Source: Pannonibacter sp051860505
GTDB taxonomy: Bacteria > Pseudomonadota > Alphaproteobacteria > Rhizobiales > Stappiaceae
Assembly (NCBI RefSeq): GCF_051860505.1
Contig: NZ_JBHYDX010000001.1
Location: 124,001-188,000, forward strand
Length of the DNA: 64,000 nucleotides
Direction: 5' to 3'
Positions 50,737 through 59,897 of this stretch are shown piece by piece; positions within the stretch are counted from its first letter, which is position 1; each line of letters begins with the position of its first letter. The notes beneath the pieces were generated by a model that was given only the letters and a program-made list of their open reading frames with translations, made no database searches and was not told the DNA's origin. A program made the position numbers and the translations under genes.

Positions 50737-52947
50737 GTGGACCCGTTTCGCCGATTGCTGAGCCGTGGCGCTGGGAAAAAAGCGGGACAGGTGTTGCGCG
50801 AGGCTGACCTTGCCCGGGACGCGGGCCAGTGGAGCGAGGCCGCCGCGCTTTATGCCGCCTTTCTCGACCTGAAGCCGCAGGCTGACGGCATCTGGATTCA
50901 GCGCGGCAACATGCTGAAGGAAGCCGGCCATCATGACGAGGCGATGGAGGCTTATGCCCGCGCCATCGCACTCAACCCGGACAATGCTGATGCCTTCCTG
51001 ATGAAGGGGCACCTGCACAAGGTGATGGGCGATCTGGAAGCCTGCGAAGTCGCCTATCGGCAGGCCTTCATCCTCAACAGCGAGGACCGCACCGCATTCC
51101 GGGAGTTGCGCGCATTGGGGGCAAGCCTTGATGCTGGCACTTTTGCTGCAGCCGCAGGCAATCTTGCCGCCCGCGGCGAACATGTGCTGATGGATCTCTC
51201 CGACATCTTCAAGTTCCTGAAGGATCATGCCACCGTCTCCGGCATTCAGCGGGTCCAGTTGCACCTGTCGGAAAGCATCATTCGCGCAGGGGGCGATACA
51301 TTCCGCCTGTCCTATCTCGATGAGATCACGCGCGCCTATTACACCATCGCGGCCGAAACGGTGCTTGACCTGTCGGCCGCCTTGCGGCGCCAGCCGGTCA
51401 GCCATGACGAAATTCGCAGCATCATTGCCCGGGCAGAGCAGGGCGCAGAGGTCTACGTGCCGCGCGCCGGAGATGTCGTCTTTGTCGCTGGTGCCTTCTG
51501 GATGCTGCCGGACAGTGCCAATGTCTACCAGTCGCTGAAACGTGCTGGCGTTCGGATCGCGGTCTATATCTATGACATCATCCCGATCACCCATCCCGAG
51601 TTCTGCGCGCCGGAACTGGTGGCCCGGTTCTCTCGATGCCTGTTCCACTTCATCCGCCTTGCCGATGTGATTTTCACGATTTCGGAGTTTTCAGCTGTCG
51701 AGTTGAAGCGCTATTGCGCTGAACGCGGCATCCCGCTGGCGCCCGTGCGGCCGGTGAAGCTGGCGCATCAGCTCGACAGCGGCGAAAGCGCTGCCGGCCG
51801 GGCAAGTGCTGCAGTCAAGAGCCTGCTGGACAAGCCCTTCGTGCTGTTCGTCTCCACCATCGAGGCGCGCAAGAACCACAATTACCTGTTTCAGATCTGG
51901 CAGCAACTTCTGGAGAAATACCCCCCTGACCGGGTGCCGGAACTGGTCTTCGTTGGCCGCCCCGGTTGGCGGGTGAAGGACCTCATGGGGAGCTTTGCCT
52001 CTCGCAACCATCTCGACGGCAAGCTGCATATCCTCAGCAATGTATCCGACGCCGACCTGTCGCTGCTCTACCGCGCGGCGCAGTTCTCGGCCTTCCCGAG
52101 CTTTGTGGAAGGCTGGGGTCTGCCGATCGGTGAGAGCCTGGCCTTTGGGACGCCCTGCATTGCCTCGACCACGTCGTCCATGCCGGAGGTCGGCGGCGAT
52201 CTCGTCGACTATGTCGATCCCTACAACGTGACGGGCGGTCTGGCGCTGGTCGAGGAACTTCTGTTCACGCCTGGTGCGCTGGAGGCCCGCCGTGCGCGGA
52301 TTGCTTCCGAGTTCCGCACCGTCATCTGGCCGCAGGTGGCTGACGAGATGCGCGCCTGCTTTGCCGAGGTCCTGGCTCGGACTGCACCCTACGATGTGGC
52401 AGACAAAAGCCCGGATGAACTCATCGCGCAATTGCAGGAAGGGGCGCAGATTTCCTTTGCGGAATCCGCTCTTGAACCGCGCATCGACCGGATGCGTGAA
52501 CTGGCCGAAGCCGATTTCGTCTTTGACGACAAGTGGGTGTGGGACGAGGTCCAGGTCAAGTGGCTGACCGGGAGCAGTGCAGATCTCGCCTTTCGGCTGG
52601 AGGGAGCGGCGCCGGCACCTGGTCTTGTGCTGCCCGTCTCGCTGGAGTTGCAGTTCCGGGCGCCCGGCAAGGAGGGGAACCGGCTGGTGTTCCGCTCGGG
52701 CGCAACTGAACTCGGGCGCCTTGAGGTTCGGGCCGGTACGTTCCTTGTGGTCTGCGGCGTGCCGGCCGATGCCGATGGGATCATCCGGTTGAGCCTCACC
52801 ATCGAGGGGCTCATGCCACGCGATGACCGTTTGCAGCCGATCCTGCTGGCTTTCCGGGCACTTGGCGTTGCCAGCCCGGTCGAAGCCCAGCCGCTGATTG
52901 CTCTCGAACAGCGTATCCGCCTGGTTCGGCCGAAGCTGGACAAATAA
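50737..52947 (+). CDS. TPR-glycosyltransferase fusion (GT4 family)
   Basis: This protein of about 736 residues has three TPR units (about 20-130; QWSEAAALYAAFLDLKP, EAGHHDEAMEAYARAIALNPDNADAFLMKG in part). A GT-B glycosyltransferase of family 4 follows at about 190-590 (FVLFVSTIEARKNHNYLFQIWQ in part; acceptor/donor block FPSFVEGWGLPIGESLAFGTPCIAS), then a C-terminal beta-rich domain of about 130 residues. GTG at 50737 has GGAG 7 bases upstream; ATG codons at 50662 and 50701 are in frame alternatives. It probably adds a mannose- or glucose-type sugar in surface glycan synthesis. Confidence 0.85.
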   Translation: MDPFRRLLSRGAGKKAGQVLREADLARDAGQWSEAAALYAAFLDLKPQADGIWIQRGNMLKEAGHHDEAMEAYARAIALNPDNADAFLMKGHLHKVMGDLEACEVAYRQAFILNSEDRTAFRELRALGASLDAGTFAAAAGNLAARGEHVLMDLSDIFKFLKDHATVSGIQRVQLHLSESIIRAGGDTFRLSYLDEITRAYYTIAAETVLDLSAALRRQPVSHDEIRSIIARAEQGAEVYVPRAGDVVFVAGAFWMLPDSANVYQSLKRAGVRIAVYIYDIIPITHPEFCAPELVARFSRCLFHFIRLADVIFTISEFSAVELKRYCAERGIPLAPVRPVKLAHQLDSGESAAGRASAAVKSLLDKPFVLFVSTIEARKNHNYLFQIWQQLLEKYPPDRVPELVFVGRPGWRVKDLMGSFASRNHLDGKLHILSNVSDADLSLLYRAAQFSAFPSFVEGWGLPIGESLAFGTPCIASTTSSMPEVGGDLVDYVDPYNVTGGLALVEELLFTPGALEARRARIASEFRTVIWPQVADEMRACFAEVLARTAPYDVADKSPDELIAQLQEGAQISFAESALEPRIDRMRELAEADFVFDDKWVWDEVQVKWLTGSSADLAFRLEGAAPAPGLVLPVSLELQFRAPGKEGNRLVFRSGATELGRLEVRAGTFLVVCGVPADADGIIRLSLTIEGLMPRDDRLQPILLAFRALGVASPVEAQPLIALEQRIRLVRPKLDK

Positions 52948-52968
52948 GGTCCGCTCCGCCGTGCCGGG

Positions 52969-54045
52969 TCAGGCCGGCGGCAAGAGGGTGCTGGTGTCGA
53001 GGTCGCCCGCATCGTGGTGCGCCTTGCGGCGGAACTCGGCATAGCCGATGGCCATGCGGCCGTCGAAGATCGCCTTCTCCGTCAACAGGCGAACCTGCAG
53101 CGGCATCAGGGGATCGGTGATCTCGAAGGACAGGGAAATTTCCATCCGCCCGCGCGAGGACACGGCCATGTGGGCCCGCGTCAGTTCGTGATAGACGGGG
53201 CCTTCCGACACGCCGACGTCAATGATGCAGGGGGTGCCCATGGCCTCGGCCGAGAAACCGACGACATAGCGCAGGGACCAGGCCCCGGCGGGAATGTGCA
53301 TATAGGGCCCGAAGGCGATAAAGCGGGCGCGGCCCGTCATGTCCAGCGGATGCGTGACATGGTCGTGCGGCGGATCACCGGCGAGAAAGAATTCCTTGGT
53401 GATGATCAGCGGGACGTCACGGTCGCCGGCCAGGAGTTGCTCGAAGCCACCGAGGACATAGTCGGCGGCAGCGCCAAGCGCCTCGCCGAAGCTCTCGACC
53501 AGTCCGGCCTTGGGGTCTGCCCCGCCATTGTCCGGACCGGTGGTATCGGCGAGTTGGGTCACTGTCCGCTCCAGCACGCGCCGGGCCTGCATGGCATCCG
53601 CCCGCAAGCCAAAGGCCGCGCCGATCCTCTGAATGGCGCTGAGCGGATCGGCAAGTGCATCTTCCAGATGCAGGCGGGTCACGTGGTCGGTGTCATTGAA
53701 CCCGACCAGGCAGGAACAATCACCGGAGATGAGGCGAACGCTGGTGCGCTCATCTGCCTTGCCACTGCGGTAAAGGTGCAGAGCCCCCTGGCGTGGATCC
53801 GACAGGGCGAGCAGGATCGGGCGCCGGAATTCCTTCAGCCGCGCCGTCAAGGCCACATCCGGCCGCCCGGCTGAGAACACCAGATGCTCTTCGTCCCGGC
53901 GCATCAGTTCGGTTGCGATATCGGCCAGGCTTCCGGCGATATGCGTGTCCGAGGCCCGTTCGCCACGCTCGGCGATCAGTTCGCACAGCACGGTGCGGCA
54001 CCAACTGGTGAACGGACCGGGGAGGCCGAGAACCGTATAGATCAT
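52969..54045 (-). CDS. Hypothetical protein in the glycan locus
   Basis: The 358-residue soluble protein has no family I recognise. The N-terminal 170 residues look alpha/beta, beginning MIYTVLGLPGPFTSWC, with alternating helices reminiscent of a degenerate P-loop sulfotransferase. The C-terminal half (about 215-345) is beta-rich (FIAFGPYMHIPAGAWSLRYVVGF) and resembles the last domain of neighbouring glycan-locus proteins in style. It lies convergent to the glycosyltransferase (21 bases apart) and 27 bases downstream of gmd, suggesting a gmd operon. Confidence 0.7.
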   Translation of the reverse strand: MIYTVLGLPGPFTSWCRTVLCELIAERGERASDTHIAGSLADIATELMRRDEEHLVFSAGRPDVALTARLKEFRRPILLALSDPRQGALHLYRSGKADERTSVRLISGDCSCLVGFNDTDHVTRLHLEDALADPLSAIQRIGAAFGLRADAMQARRVLERTVTQLADTTGPDNGGADPKAGLVESFGEALGAAADYVLGGFEQLLAGDRDVPLIITKEFFLAGDPPHDHVTHPLDMTGRARFIAFGPYMHIPAGAWSLRYVVGFSAEAMGTPCIIDVGVSEGPVYHELTRAHMAVSSRGRMEISLSFEITDPLMPLQVRLLTEKAIFDGRMAIGYAEFRRKAHHDAGDLDTSTLLPPA

Positions 54046-54072
54046 CTAGCGCAGTCCTGTTCCGGACGAATG

Positions 54073-55047
54073 TCAGCCCTTGTGGCGGGCAAGGTCCGCA
54101 TCGACCATCTCGGTGATCATGTCCTCGAGACTGGTTGTCGCACGCCAGCCGAGATTTTTATGCGCCTTGCTGGCATCACCCAGCAGCACATCCACCTCGG
54201 CCGGCCGAAGGAACGCCGGGTTGATGCGGATGTAATCTTCCGGATTGAGGCCGACATGGGCGAAGGCGATGTTGATCATGTCACGGACGGTGGTGGTGCG
54301 GCCGGTGGCGACGACATAGTCATCGGGCCTGTCCTGCTGCAGCATCAGCCACATCGCTTCAACATAGTCGCGGGCGTGGCCCCAGTCGCGCTTGGCGTCC
54401 AGGTTGCCCATCTCCAGCACGTCGAGCGTGCCGAGCTTGATGCGGGCAACGGCATCGGTGACCTTGCGGGTCACGAACTCCAGGCCGCGCAGCGGCGATT
54501 CGTGATTGAACAGGATGCCCGAGGTGGTGTGCATCCCGAAGCTCTCGCGGTAGTTCACCGTCATCCAGTGGGCGTAGAGCTTGGCGGCAGCATAGGGCGA
54601 GCGCGGATAGAACGGCGTCGTCTCGGACTGCAGCGGCTCCTGGATAAGGCCGTACATCTCGGACGAGGACGCCTGGTAGAAGCGCGCTTCCGGAGCTTCG
54701 ATGCGCACGGCCTCAAGCACATTGACGGCACCGATGCCAGTGACGTTGCCGGTCAGGATCGGCTGTTCCCAGGAGGACTTGACGAACGACTGGGCCGCGA
54801 GATTGTAAACCTCGTCCGGCTTTGTCCCGCGCACGGCGCGAATGAGGCAGGAGAGGTCGGTCAGGTTGCCGTCGATATACTCCACCTCGCGCTCGATGCC
54901 GAGCCAGCGCAGCCGGTGGTCATTGACGCCGAAATGGCTGGAGCGCCTGACAAGACCATAAACCTTGTATCCCTTCTCCAGCAGAAGCTTGGAGAGATAG
55001 GCGCCGTCCTGTCCGGTCACCCCCGTGATCAGAGCCGTCTTCGCCAT
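54073..55047 (-). CDS. gmd: GDP-mannose 4,6-dehydratase
   Basis: The 324-residue NAD(P)-dependent SDR has the Rossmann motif ITGVTGQDGAYLSKLLLEKG, the catalytic Ser-Ser-Glu-Met in YQASSSEMYG, the YPRSPYAAAKLYAHW Tyr-x3-Lys, and LFNHESPLRG. It makes GDP-4-keto-6-deoxymannose, precursor of GDP-rhamnose, fucose or perosamine. The ATG at 55047 follows AAGGGTGG; a longer frame to 55137 lacks support. It is somewhat shorter than E. coli Gmd (373) but ends at a normal family position. Confidence 0.93.
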   Translation of the reverse strand: MAKTALITGVTGQDGAYLSKLLLEKGYKVYGLVRRSSHFGVNDHRLRWLGIEREVEYIDGNLTDLSCLIRAVRGTKPDEVYNLAAQSFVKSSWEQPILTGNVTGIGAVNVLEAVRIEAPEARFYQASSSEMYGLIQEPLQSETTPFYPRSPYAAAKLYAHWMTVNYRESFGMHTTSGILFNHESPLRGLEFVTRKVTDAVARIKLGTLDVLEMGNLDAKRDWGHARDYVEAMWLMLQQDRPDDYVVATGRTTTVRDMINIAFAHVGLNPEDYIRINPAFLRPAEVDVLLGDASKAHKNLGWRATTSLEDMITEMVDADLARHKG

Positions 55048-55431
55048 CAAACAGCCACCCTTCGCATCTAACGCCTTGCCGTGAGGGGTCGGTAAAACCA
55101 AACCCAAGCCTCGGCGGATTAAACCTTCATCAGGCAAGCGTCAACAGACGCGGCACTGGTCAGGCCCTTGCCGTGCTTGAACGAGGACCGGCAAACCGAT
55201 ACATCAAGGCAGGCGAGAGCCCGCGCGTGACCTGCAGGCTGTGCGCATGGCGGATCGTGGCGCCGGGCCTGACAACCCGGCGGACCTGGCTGGCAGACCC
55301 GGTGGAAACGCCGCGACGGCCGGCAGGATGCGAAAGGCACCCAGCCCAACGGGCCGGGCAACAGGCAGAAAACGGGCAGGAATGGCCGCGGCAGCCAGGC
55401 GGCGCTGTGCCAGATTGCCCAGAGAAACGCG
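55048..55431. other. Divergent intergenic region between gmd and kpsE
   Basis: These 384 bases should hold the promoters of the gmd pair and of the capsule export operon. A hairpin CGCCGGG/CCCGGCG (55261-55282) lies in the kpsE leader. I see no JUMPstart/ops element (GGCGGTAG) and no gene. Confidence 0.5.
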
Positions 55432-56679
55432 ATGACAGACCAGCAGCTCAAGGAACCGTCCATGGTGAAGCCGGAGGCCCCCTCGGGATTCAAGACGCTC
55501 AGCCCGGCCAGCATCGCCAAGCCGTTGCAGCGCCTGTCGCGGGCGCCCGCCGGAGCGCTTGATCATGTGCGCAAGGACTGGAAATCGCAGCTGCGAATCG
55601 GGGGCTGGGGCGCCTTCATCGCGCTGGTCATGGTGCCGACGTTCTTTGCCTTCATCTATTACGGCTTCATCGCATCCGATCAGTACGAGTCCGAGGCCCG
55701 TTTCATCGTGCGCTCTTCGGAAAAGCCGCAGGTCGGCGGACTGGGGGCCTTGCTGCAGACGACCGGCCTTGGCCCGGCCCAGGAGGAAACCTATTCCGTC
55801 CTCGACTATATGGCCTCCCGCGATGCCCTGCGCGACATCCAGGCGACTATCGACTACAAGACCCTGATGGGCCGCGACTTCGTCGATTTCCTGTCTGCCT
55901 ATCCGAACCTGATCGACGGATCGACCTTCGAAGGCATGTACGACCATTTCAGCCGTCACGTGACACCCAAGCACGATACGGCCTCCGGCATTTCGACCGT
56001 GACCGTGCGCGCCTTCACGCCGGAAGATGCAAAGGGCATCGCAGAAGCGCTTTTGACCAATGCCGAGCAACTCATCAACCGGATGAACACGCGGTCGCGG
56101 GAGGACAGCCTGACGCTGGCGCGTACCGAAGTGCGCAGCGCCGAGCAGCGTGTGCTGGACAATCAGCTGAAGATGATGGCCTTCCGGGTCAAGGAAGGCA
56201 TCGTTGATCCGGAACTGGCGTCCAAGGCGGCGCTGGAGTTGATCGGCGAGATGGCCGGCGAGCAGGCCAAGCTGGAAACCCAGTTGCGGCTGATTACGGA
56301 GCAGACGCCGAACAGCGTCCAGATCCAGGTGTTGCAGAAGCGCCTGGATGCGGTCGTCGCCCAGCTGGAGCAGGAAAAGGCCAAGCTTGTCAGCCAGAAC
56401 GGATCGCTCGTTGGCACCTATGCCGAATACGAGCAACTGGTTCTTGAGCAGGAGTTCGCCGCCAAAGCGCTTCTGACAGCCCAGGCAAACCTGTCGTCTG
56501 CCCGTATCGAGGCCGCGCGCAAGCAGCTTTACCTGGAACGGATCATCGAACCGAATGCGCCTGACTACGCCCGGTTCCCGCAGCGCGTTCTGCGCATCCT
56601 GACCGTGTTCATGACGTTCTTCCTCGGCTACGCGATCATCTGGCTGCTGTATGTGAACGCCCGGGAGCACAAGCATTGA
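55432..56679 (+). CDS. kpsE: Capsule polysaccharide export inner-membrane protein, KpsE type
   Basis: The 415-residue polysaccharide co-polymerase has a first span at about 60-82 (FIALVMVPTFFAFIYYGFI) and a last span near 390-408. Between them lie a periplasmic domain (YESEARFIVRSSEKPQ) and long helices (about 230-370). It couples the KpsMT ABC exporter to the outer-membrane channel KpsD, which is not in the window. It heads the export operon, and its stop overlaps the next start. Confidence 0.92.
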   Translation: MTDQQLKEPSMVKPEAPSGFKTLSPASIAKPLQRLSRAPAGALDHVRKDWKSQLRIGGWGAFIALVMVPTFFAFIYYGFIASDQYESEARFIVRSSEKPQVGGLGALLQTTGLGPAQEETYSVLDYMASRDALRDIQATIDYKTLMGRDFVDFLSAYPNLIDGSTFEGMYDHFSRHVTPKHDTASGISTVTVRAFTPEDAKGIAEALLTNAEQLINRMNTRSREDSLTLARTEVRSAEQRVLDNQLKMMAFRVKEGIVDPELASKAALELIGEMAGEQAKLETQLRLITEQTPNSVQIQVLQKRLDAVVAQLEQEKAKLVSQNGSLVGTYAEYEQLVLEQEFAAKALLTAQANLSSARIEAARKQLYLERIIEPNAPDYARFPQRVLRILTVFMTFFLGYAIIWLLYVNAREHKH

Positions 56680-57500
56680 GCCGACAGCCGGGTCGGGAGG
56701 GCCCGCAGCCGGGCTGGCTGAGCAATGCCAGGGCGATGGCCACAACCCAGACCCGGGTGATCGGTGCGCTCGTGATGCGCGAGATCCATACCCGGTTTGG
56801 CCGCGACAACATCGGCTTCGCGTGGATCATCATCGAACCGGTGATGTTCTGTCTGGGCGTCATCGCCATGTGGTCGATCGCGAAGTCGAGCAGTCATGTC
56901 GAGACGCCGATCGTTCCGTTCCTGCTGTCCGGTTACATGCCGCTGCTGATGTACCGTCACTGCGTCATGCGCGCGCTGCGCTGCATGCAGGCCAACCTGG
57001 AACTGATGTATCATCGCCAGGTCACGATTTTTGCCATGTACATGGCGCGCATGGGCGTGGAAGTGGTCGGAACGCTGGCCGCCTTCTTCATCACCTGGAT
57101 CATTTTCTACATCTGGGGCTTCGTCGAGATGCCCCACGATCTCGGACCGATCCTGTTCGGCTGGGGGCTCTATGCCTGGTATTCCGTGGCGGTGGCCATC
57201 CTGATCGGCGCTCTGTCCGAGCGCTCGGAAGTCGTGGAAAAGATCTGGAACCCGCTATCCTACATCATGATCCCGCTGTCCGGAACCTTCTACATGGTCA
57301 GCTGGCTGCCCGAACCCTTCCGCGAATACATCATCCTCATTCCGCAGGTCAGTGCCGTGGAGTATATTCGTCACGGGATCTTCGGTCCGACGGTTGCCAC
57401 CTACTACAATCTTCCAGTGGCCATTTACACATCGGCCGTAATCACCGTGCTAGGCCTCTATTTCCTCAAGGACGCCCGGTCCTATGTCGACCTTCAGTGA
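56676..57500 (+). CDS. kpsM: Capsule polysaccharide ABC exporter permease, KpsM type
   Basis: The 274-residue ABC-2 permease has six hydrophobic segments and the family features REIHTRFGRDNIGFAWIIIEP near residue 35 and PLSGTFYMVSWLPEPFREYI near 205. It moves the lipid-linked polysaccharide across the inner membrane. The likely start is TTG at 56676, which overlaps the kpsE stop (TTGA) and has GGGAG upstream; an ATG at 56736 would remove a 20-residue soluble head. Confidence 0.93.
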   Translation: MSRQPGREGPQPGWLSNARAMATTQTRVIGALVMREIHTRFGRDNIGFAWIIIEPVMFCLGVIAMWSIAKSSSHVETPIVPFLLSGYMPLLMYRHCVMRALRCMQANLELMYHRQVTIFAMYMARMGVEVVGTLAAFFITWIIFYIWGFVEMPHDLGPILFGWGLYAWYSVAVAILIGALSERSEVVEKIWNPLSYIMIPLSGTFYMVSWLPEPFREYIILIPQVSAVEYIRHGIFGPTVATYYNLPVAIYTSAVITVLGLYFLKDARSYVDLQ

Positions 57501-57509
57501 GCGCGCACC

Positions 57510-58157
57510 GTGATCCGTGTTGTTGATCTTGTGAAGGAATATCGGCATGGTCACAGCACCAAACGGGTGCTGGACGGGGTGAATTTCGAGGTGCGCAAGG
57601 GCGAGCGGCTTGCCGTCCTGGGGCGCAACGGCGCAGGCAAGTCGACACTTGTCCGCCTTCTTGGCGGGCTTGAATATCCGACGTCGGGCAAGATCCACTG
57701 CGATATGACCCTGTCCTGGCCGCTTGGTCTCAGCGGCGGGTTCCAGGGCAGCCTGACCGGCATCGACAACATGAAGTTCATCGCGCGCCTGTATGACCGG
57801 GACTACCGGGACGTCTTTGACTATGTAGAATATTTTTCCGAGCTTGGCGCTTATCTGGCCCAGCCTGTGAAAACCTATTCCTCGGGCATGCGGGCACGGC
57901 TTGCCTTCGGACTGTCGCTCGCCATCGACTTTGATTGCTACCTCATCGACGAGGTCATCTTCGTTGGCGATCAGCGCTTTCACCGCAAGTGCAAGGAAGA
58001 GATCTTCGAGAAGCGGGCGGACCGCGCCCTGCTGCTGGTCTCCCATGATGCTGCCATTCTCAATGACTATTGCAACGGCGCTCTTGTGCTGCATCAGGGC
58101 CGATCCAAGTTCTTCCAGGACATCCCCCTCGCTCTCGACATCTACAACAATCTCTGA
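57510..58157 (+). CDS. kpsT: Capsule polysaccharide ABC exporter ATPase, KpsT type
   Basis: This 215-residue ATPase starts with GTG. Walker A is LGRNGAGKSTLVRLLGG, the signature YSSGMRARLAFGLSLAI, and Walker B CYLIDEVIFVGD, with the His switch VSHDA. It has the short form without a carbohydrate-binding C-terminus, as in group 2/ABC-dependent capsules whose substrate is recognised by its lipid anchor. Confidence 0.94.
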   Translation: MIRVVDLVKEYRHGHSTKRVLDGVNFEVRKGERLAVLGRNGAGKSTLVRLLGGLEYPTSGKIHCDMTLSWPLGLSGGFQGSLTGIDNMKFIARLYDRDYRDVFDYVEYFSELGAYLAQPVKTYSSGMRARLAFGLSLAIDFDCYLIDEVIFVGDQRFHRKCKEEIFEKRADRALLLVSHDAAILNDYCNGALVLHQGRSKFFQDIPLALDIYNNL

Positions 58158-58258
58158 GCGCTCGGCTTTGACGTGTCGCGCCCGCGCCCTTATACGGAAA
58201 GCATGGCTACGTGGGTCCGGTGGACCGCACGCCTGAAACGAAAAGAAAGACGAGACAG

Positions 58259-58462
58259 ATGAGCGCTTCGGACAATACCGTCACCATCGATGGCAAGGTC
58301 TACAAGCTTTCCGACCTCAACTCGGAAGCCCAGAACCAGCTGCGCAACCTGCAGGAAGTCGATCGCAAGATCGCCATGGCGCAGAACGAGATCGAGACCA
58401 TGACGACCTGGCGGACGATCCACAGCCACGCGCTGAAGGCCGAACTGGACAAGATGGCCTGA
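58259..58462 (+). CDS. DUF6447 small protein
   Basis: The 67-residue protein has a VTIDGKVYKLSDLNSEAQNQL start and an amphipathic helix rich in Gln/Glu/Asp (LRNLQEVDRKIAMAQNEIE). It matches small DUF6447 proteins found beside surface-polysaccharide genes. It lies between kpsT and kpsS in the same direction. Function is unknown; an adaptor or regulator of the glycan machinery is possible. Confidence 0.75.
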   Translation: MSASDNTVTIDGKVYKLSDLNSEAQNQLRNLQEVDRKIAMAQNEIETMTTWRTIHSHALKAELDKMA

Positions 58463-58559
58463 CACCGAACCTCCCGTCCCTTGCCGCGTTGCGAGGGACG
58501 GGCCGGCCGACGCATCTGATCCGGCCGTGGCCGCTGCAGGCGGAGAAGGAACAAGCGGG

Positions 58560-59897
58560 ATGCTCGGGGCTACCGACCTGGAACTCGCCGACCCGCCGGC
58601 AGGCGCTGCCGGATCGGAGGCTGCCTCTCGTCATATCCTGTTCCTGCAGGGCCCGCTTTGCCCGCTCTACGCCCGCATGGGCGCCTTGATGCGGCAGGAG
58701 GGGCATCGTGTGTCCCGGATCAATTTTTGCCCTGGCGACTGGCTGCACTGGCGCGAGCCCGATGCGTTGTCGTATCGCGGGCAGCCGGAAGCGTTTCGGC
58801 ATTTCATCGACGACTATCTGCGCCAGACCTCCGTCACTGATCTGGTGTTGCATGGCGACCAGCGAATCTACCACAAGGCAGCCATCGCCGCTGCTAGCCC
58901 GCTCTCCATCCAGATCGCGGTGACTGAGCTTGGGTACCTGCGCCCAGGCTATCTGACCCTTGAGCGCGACGGCCTCTCCACTTTAAGCCGCTTCCCCGAT
59001 GATCCCGATGCGATCCGGGCCCTGGCGGCCGCGGCCCCGGAGGCTGATCTCGAGCCGATCTATCCCGGCTCCTTCGCCCTCGAGGCGATCCCGGACATGA
59101 TCTATAATCTTTTCAACGTGTTCGCGGGCTTCACCTATCCGCATTATCAGCGCCACACGATCTATCAGCCGCTTGTCGAATATCCCGCGCAAGGCCTGCG
59201 CCTCCTGGGCAAGGGGCGACGCAACACGGTTGTCGCCAGCGCACAGGCGCTGTTGTTTGCGGGCAATGCGCCCTTCTTCGTGCTACCATTGCAACTGGAG
59301 GGAGACTTCCAACTGCGTGCCCACTCGCCCTACACCAGCTTTGCCGAGGTGATCGAGACCGTCATCGCCTCCTTTGCAGCCAACGCGCCTGAGGCAAGCC
59401 GTCTCGTGCTCAAGAGCCATCCGCTCGATGCCGGGTTTGAACGCTGGCCGAAGCGGGCAATGGCGATCGCCGACCGGCACGGGGTGCGGGACAGGGTCCT
59501 GTTCTTCGACGGTGGTACGCTCGGGCCCCTGTTTCAACGCGCTGCCGGCGTGGTGACGCTGAACAGCACGGCCGGGTTGGAGGCAATGCAGGCCGGTTGC
59601 CCGGTGAAGACGCTGGTCCCGGCCCATTTCGACATTCGCGGGCTGACCCATGCCGGACCGCTCGACGGCTTCTGGGCCGCGCCGCAGCGGCCGGACCCTG
59701 AACTTCTCGACGACTACATCCGGGCGATTGCCGCCTATATCCAGGTGCGCGGGTCCATCCACAACCGGGAGGGGCTGGAAGCGGCGGCGCGAAACATGAC
59801 CCGGCGCATTCTTGACCGGCAGCTCAACAGCGGCGAGGCCTATAGGACGCCGCCGCCACGGCTTGCCCGCGCCCGGGCGCTCGGGGTTCCGCTGTGA
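58560..59897 (+). CDS. kpsS: Capsule Kdo-linker transferase, KpsS type
   Basis: This 445-residue protein has the KpsS pattern FLQGPLCPLYARMGALMRQEGHRVSRINFCPGDW in part near residue 26, VLHGDQRIYHKAA near 100, ELGYLRPGYLTLERDG, LPLQLEGDFQLRAHSPY near 244, and LKSHPLDAGFERW. KpsS adds the first beta-Kdo to lyso-phosphatidylglycerol, building the lipid anchor of ABC-exported capsules. The ATG at 58560 is preceded by GGAGAAGGA. Its stop overlaps the kpsC start (GTGA). Confidence 0.92.
   Translation: MLGATDLELADPPAGAAGSEAASRHILFLQGPLCPLYARMGALMRQEGHRVSRINFCPGDWLHWREPDALSYRGQPEAFRHFIDDYLRQTSVTDLVLHGDQRIYHKAAIAAASPLSIQIAVTELGYLRPGYLTLERDGLSTLSRFPDDPDAIRALAAAAPEADLEPIYPGSFALEAIPDMIYNLFNVFAGFTYPHYQRHTIYQPLVEYPAQGLRLLGKGRRNTVVASAQALLFAGNAPFFVLPLQLEGDFQLRAHSPYTSFAEVIETVIASFAANAPEASRLVLKSHPLDAGFERWPKRAMAIADRHGVRDRVLFFDGGTLGPLFQRAAGVVTLNSTAGLEAMQAGCPVKTLVPAHFDIRGLTHAGPLDGFWAAPQRPDPELLDDYIRAIAAYIQVRGSIHNREGLEAAARNMTRRILDRQLNSGEAYRTPPPRLARARALGVPL

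Noticed and set aside
55048..55431. Search for a JUMPstart/ops element before the capsule operon
   Set aside because: No GGCGGTAG motif is present on either strand of the leader.
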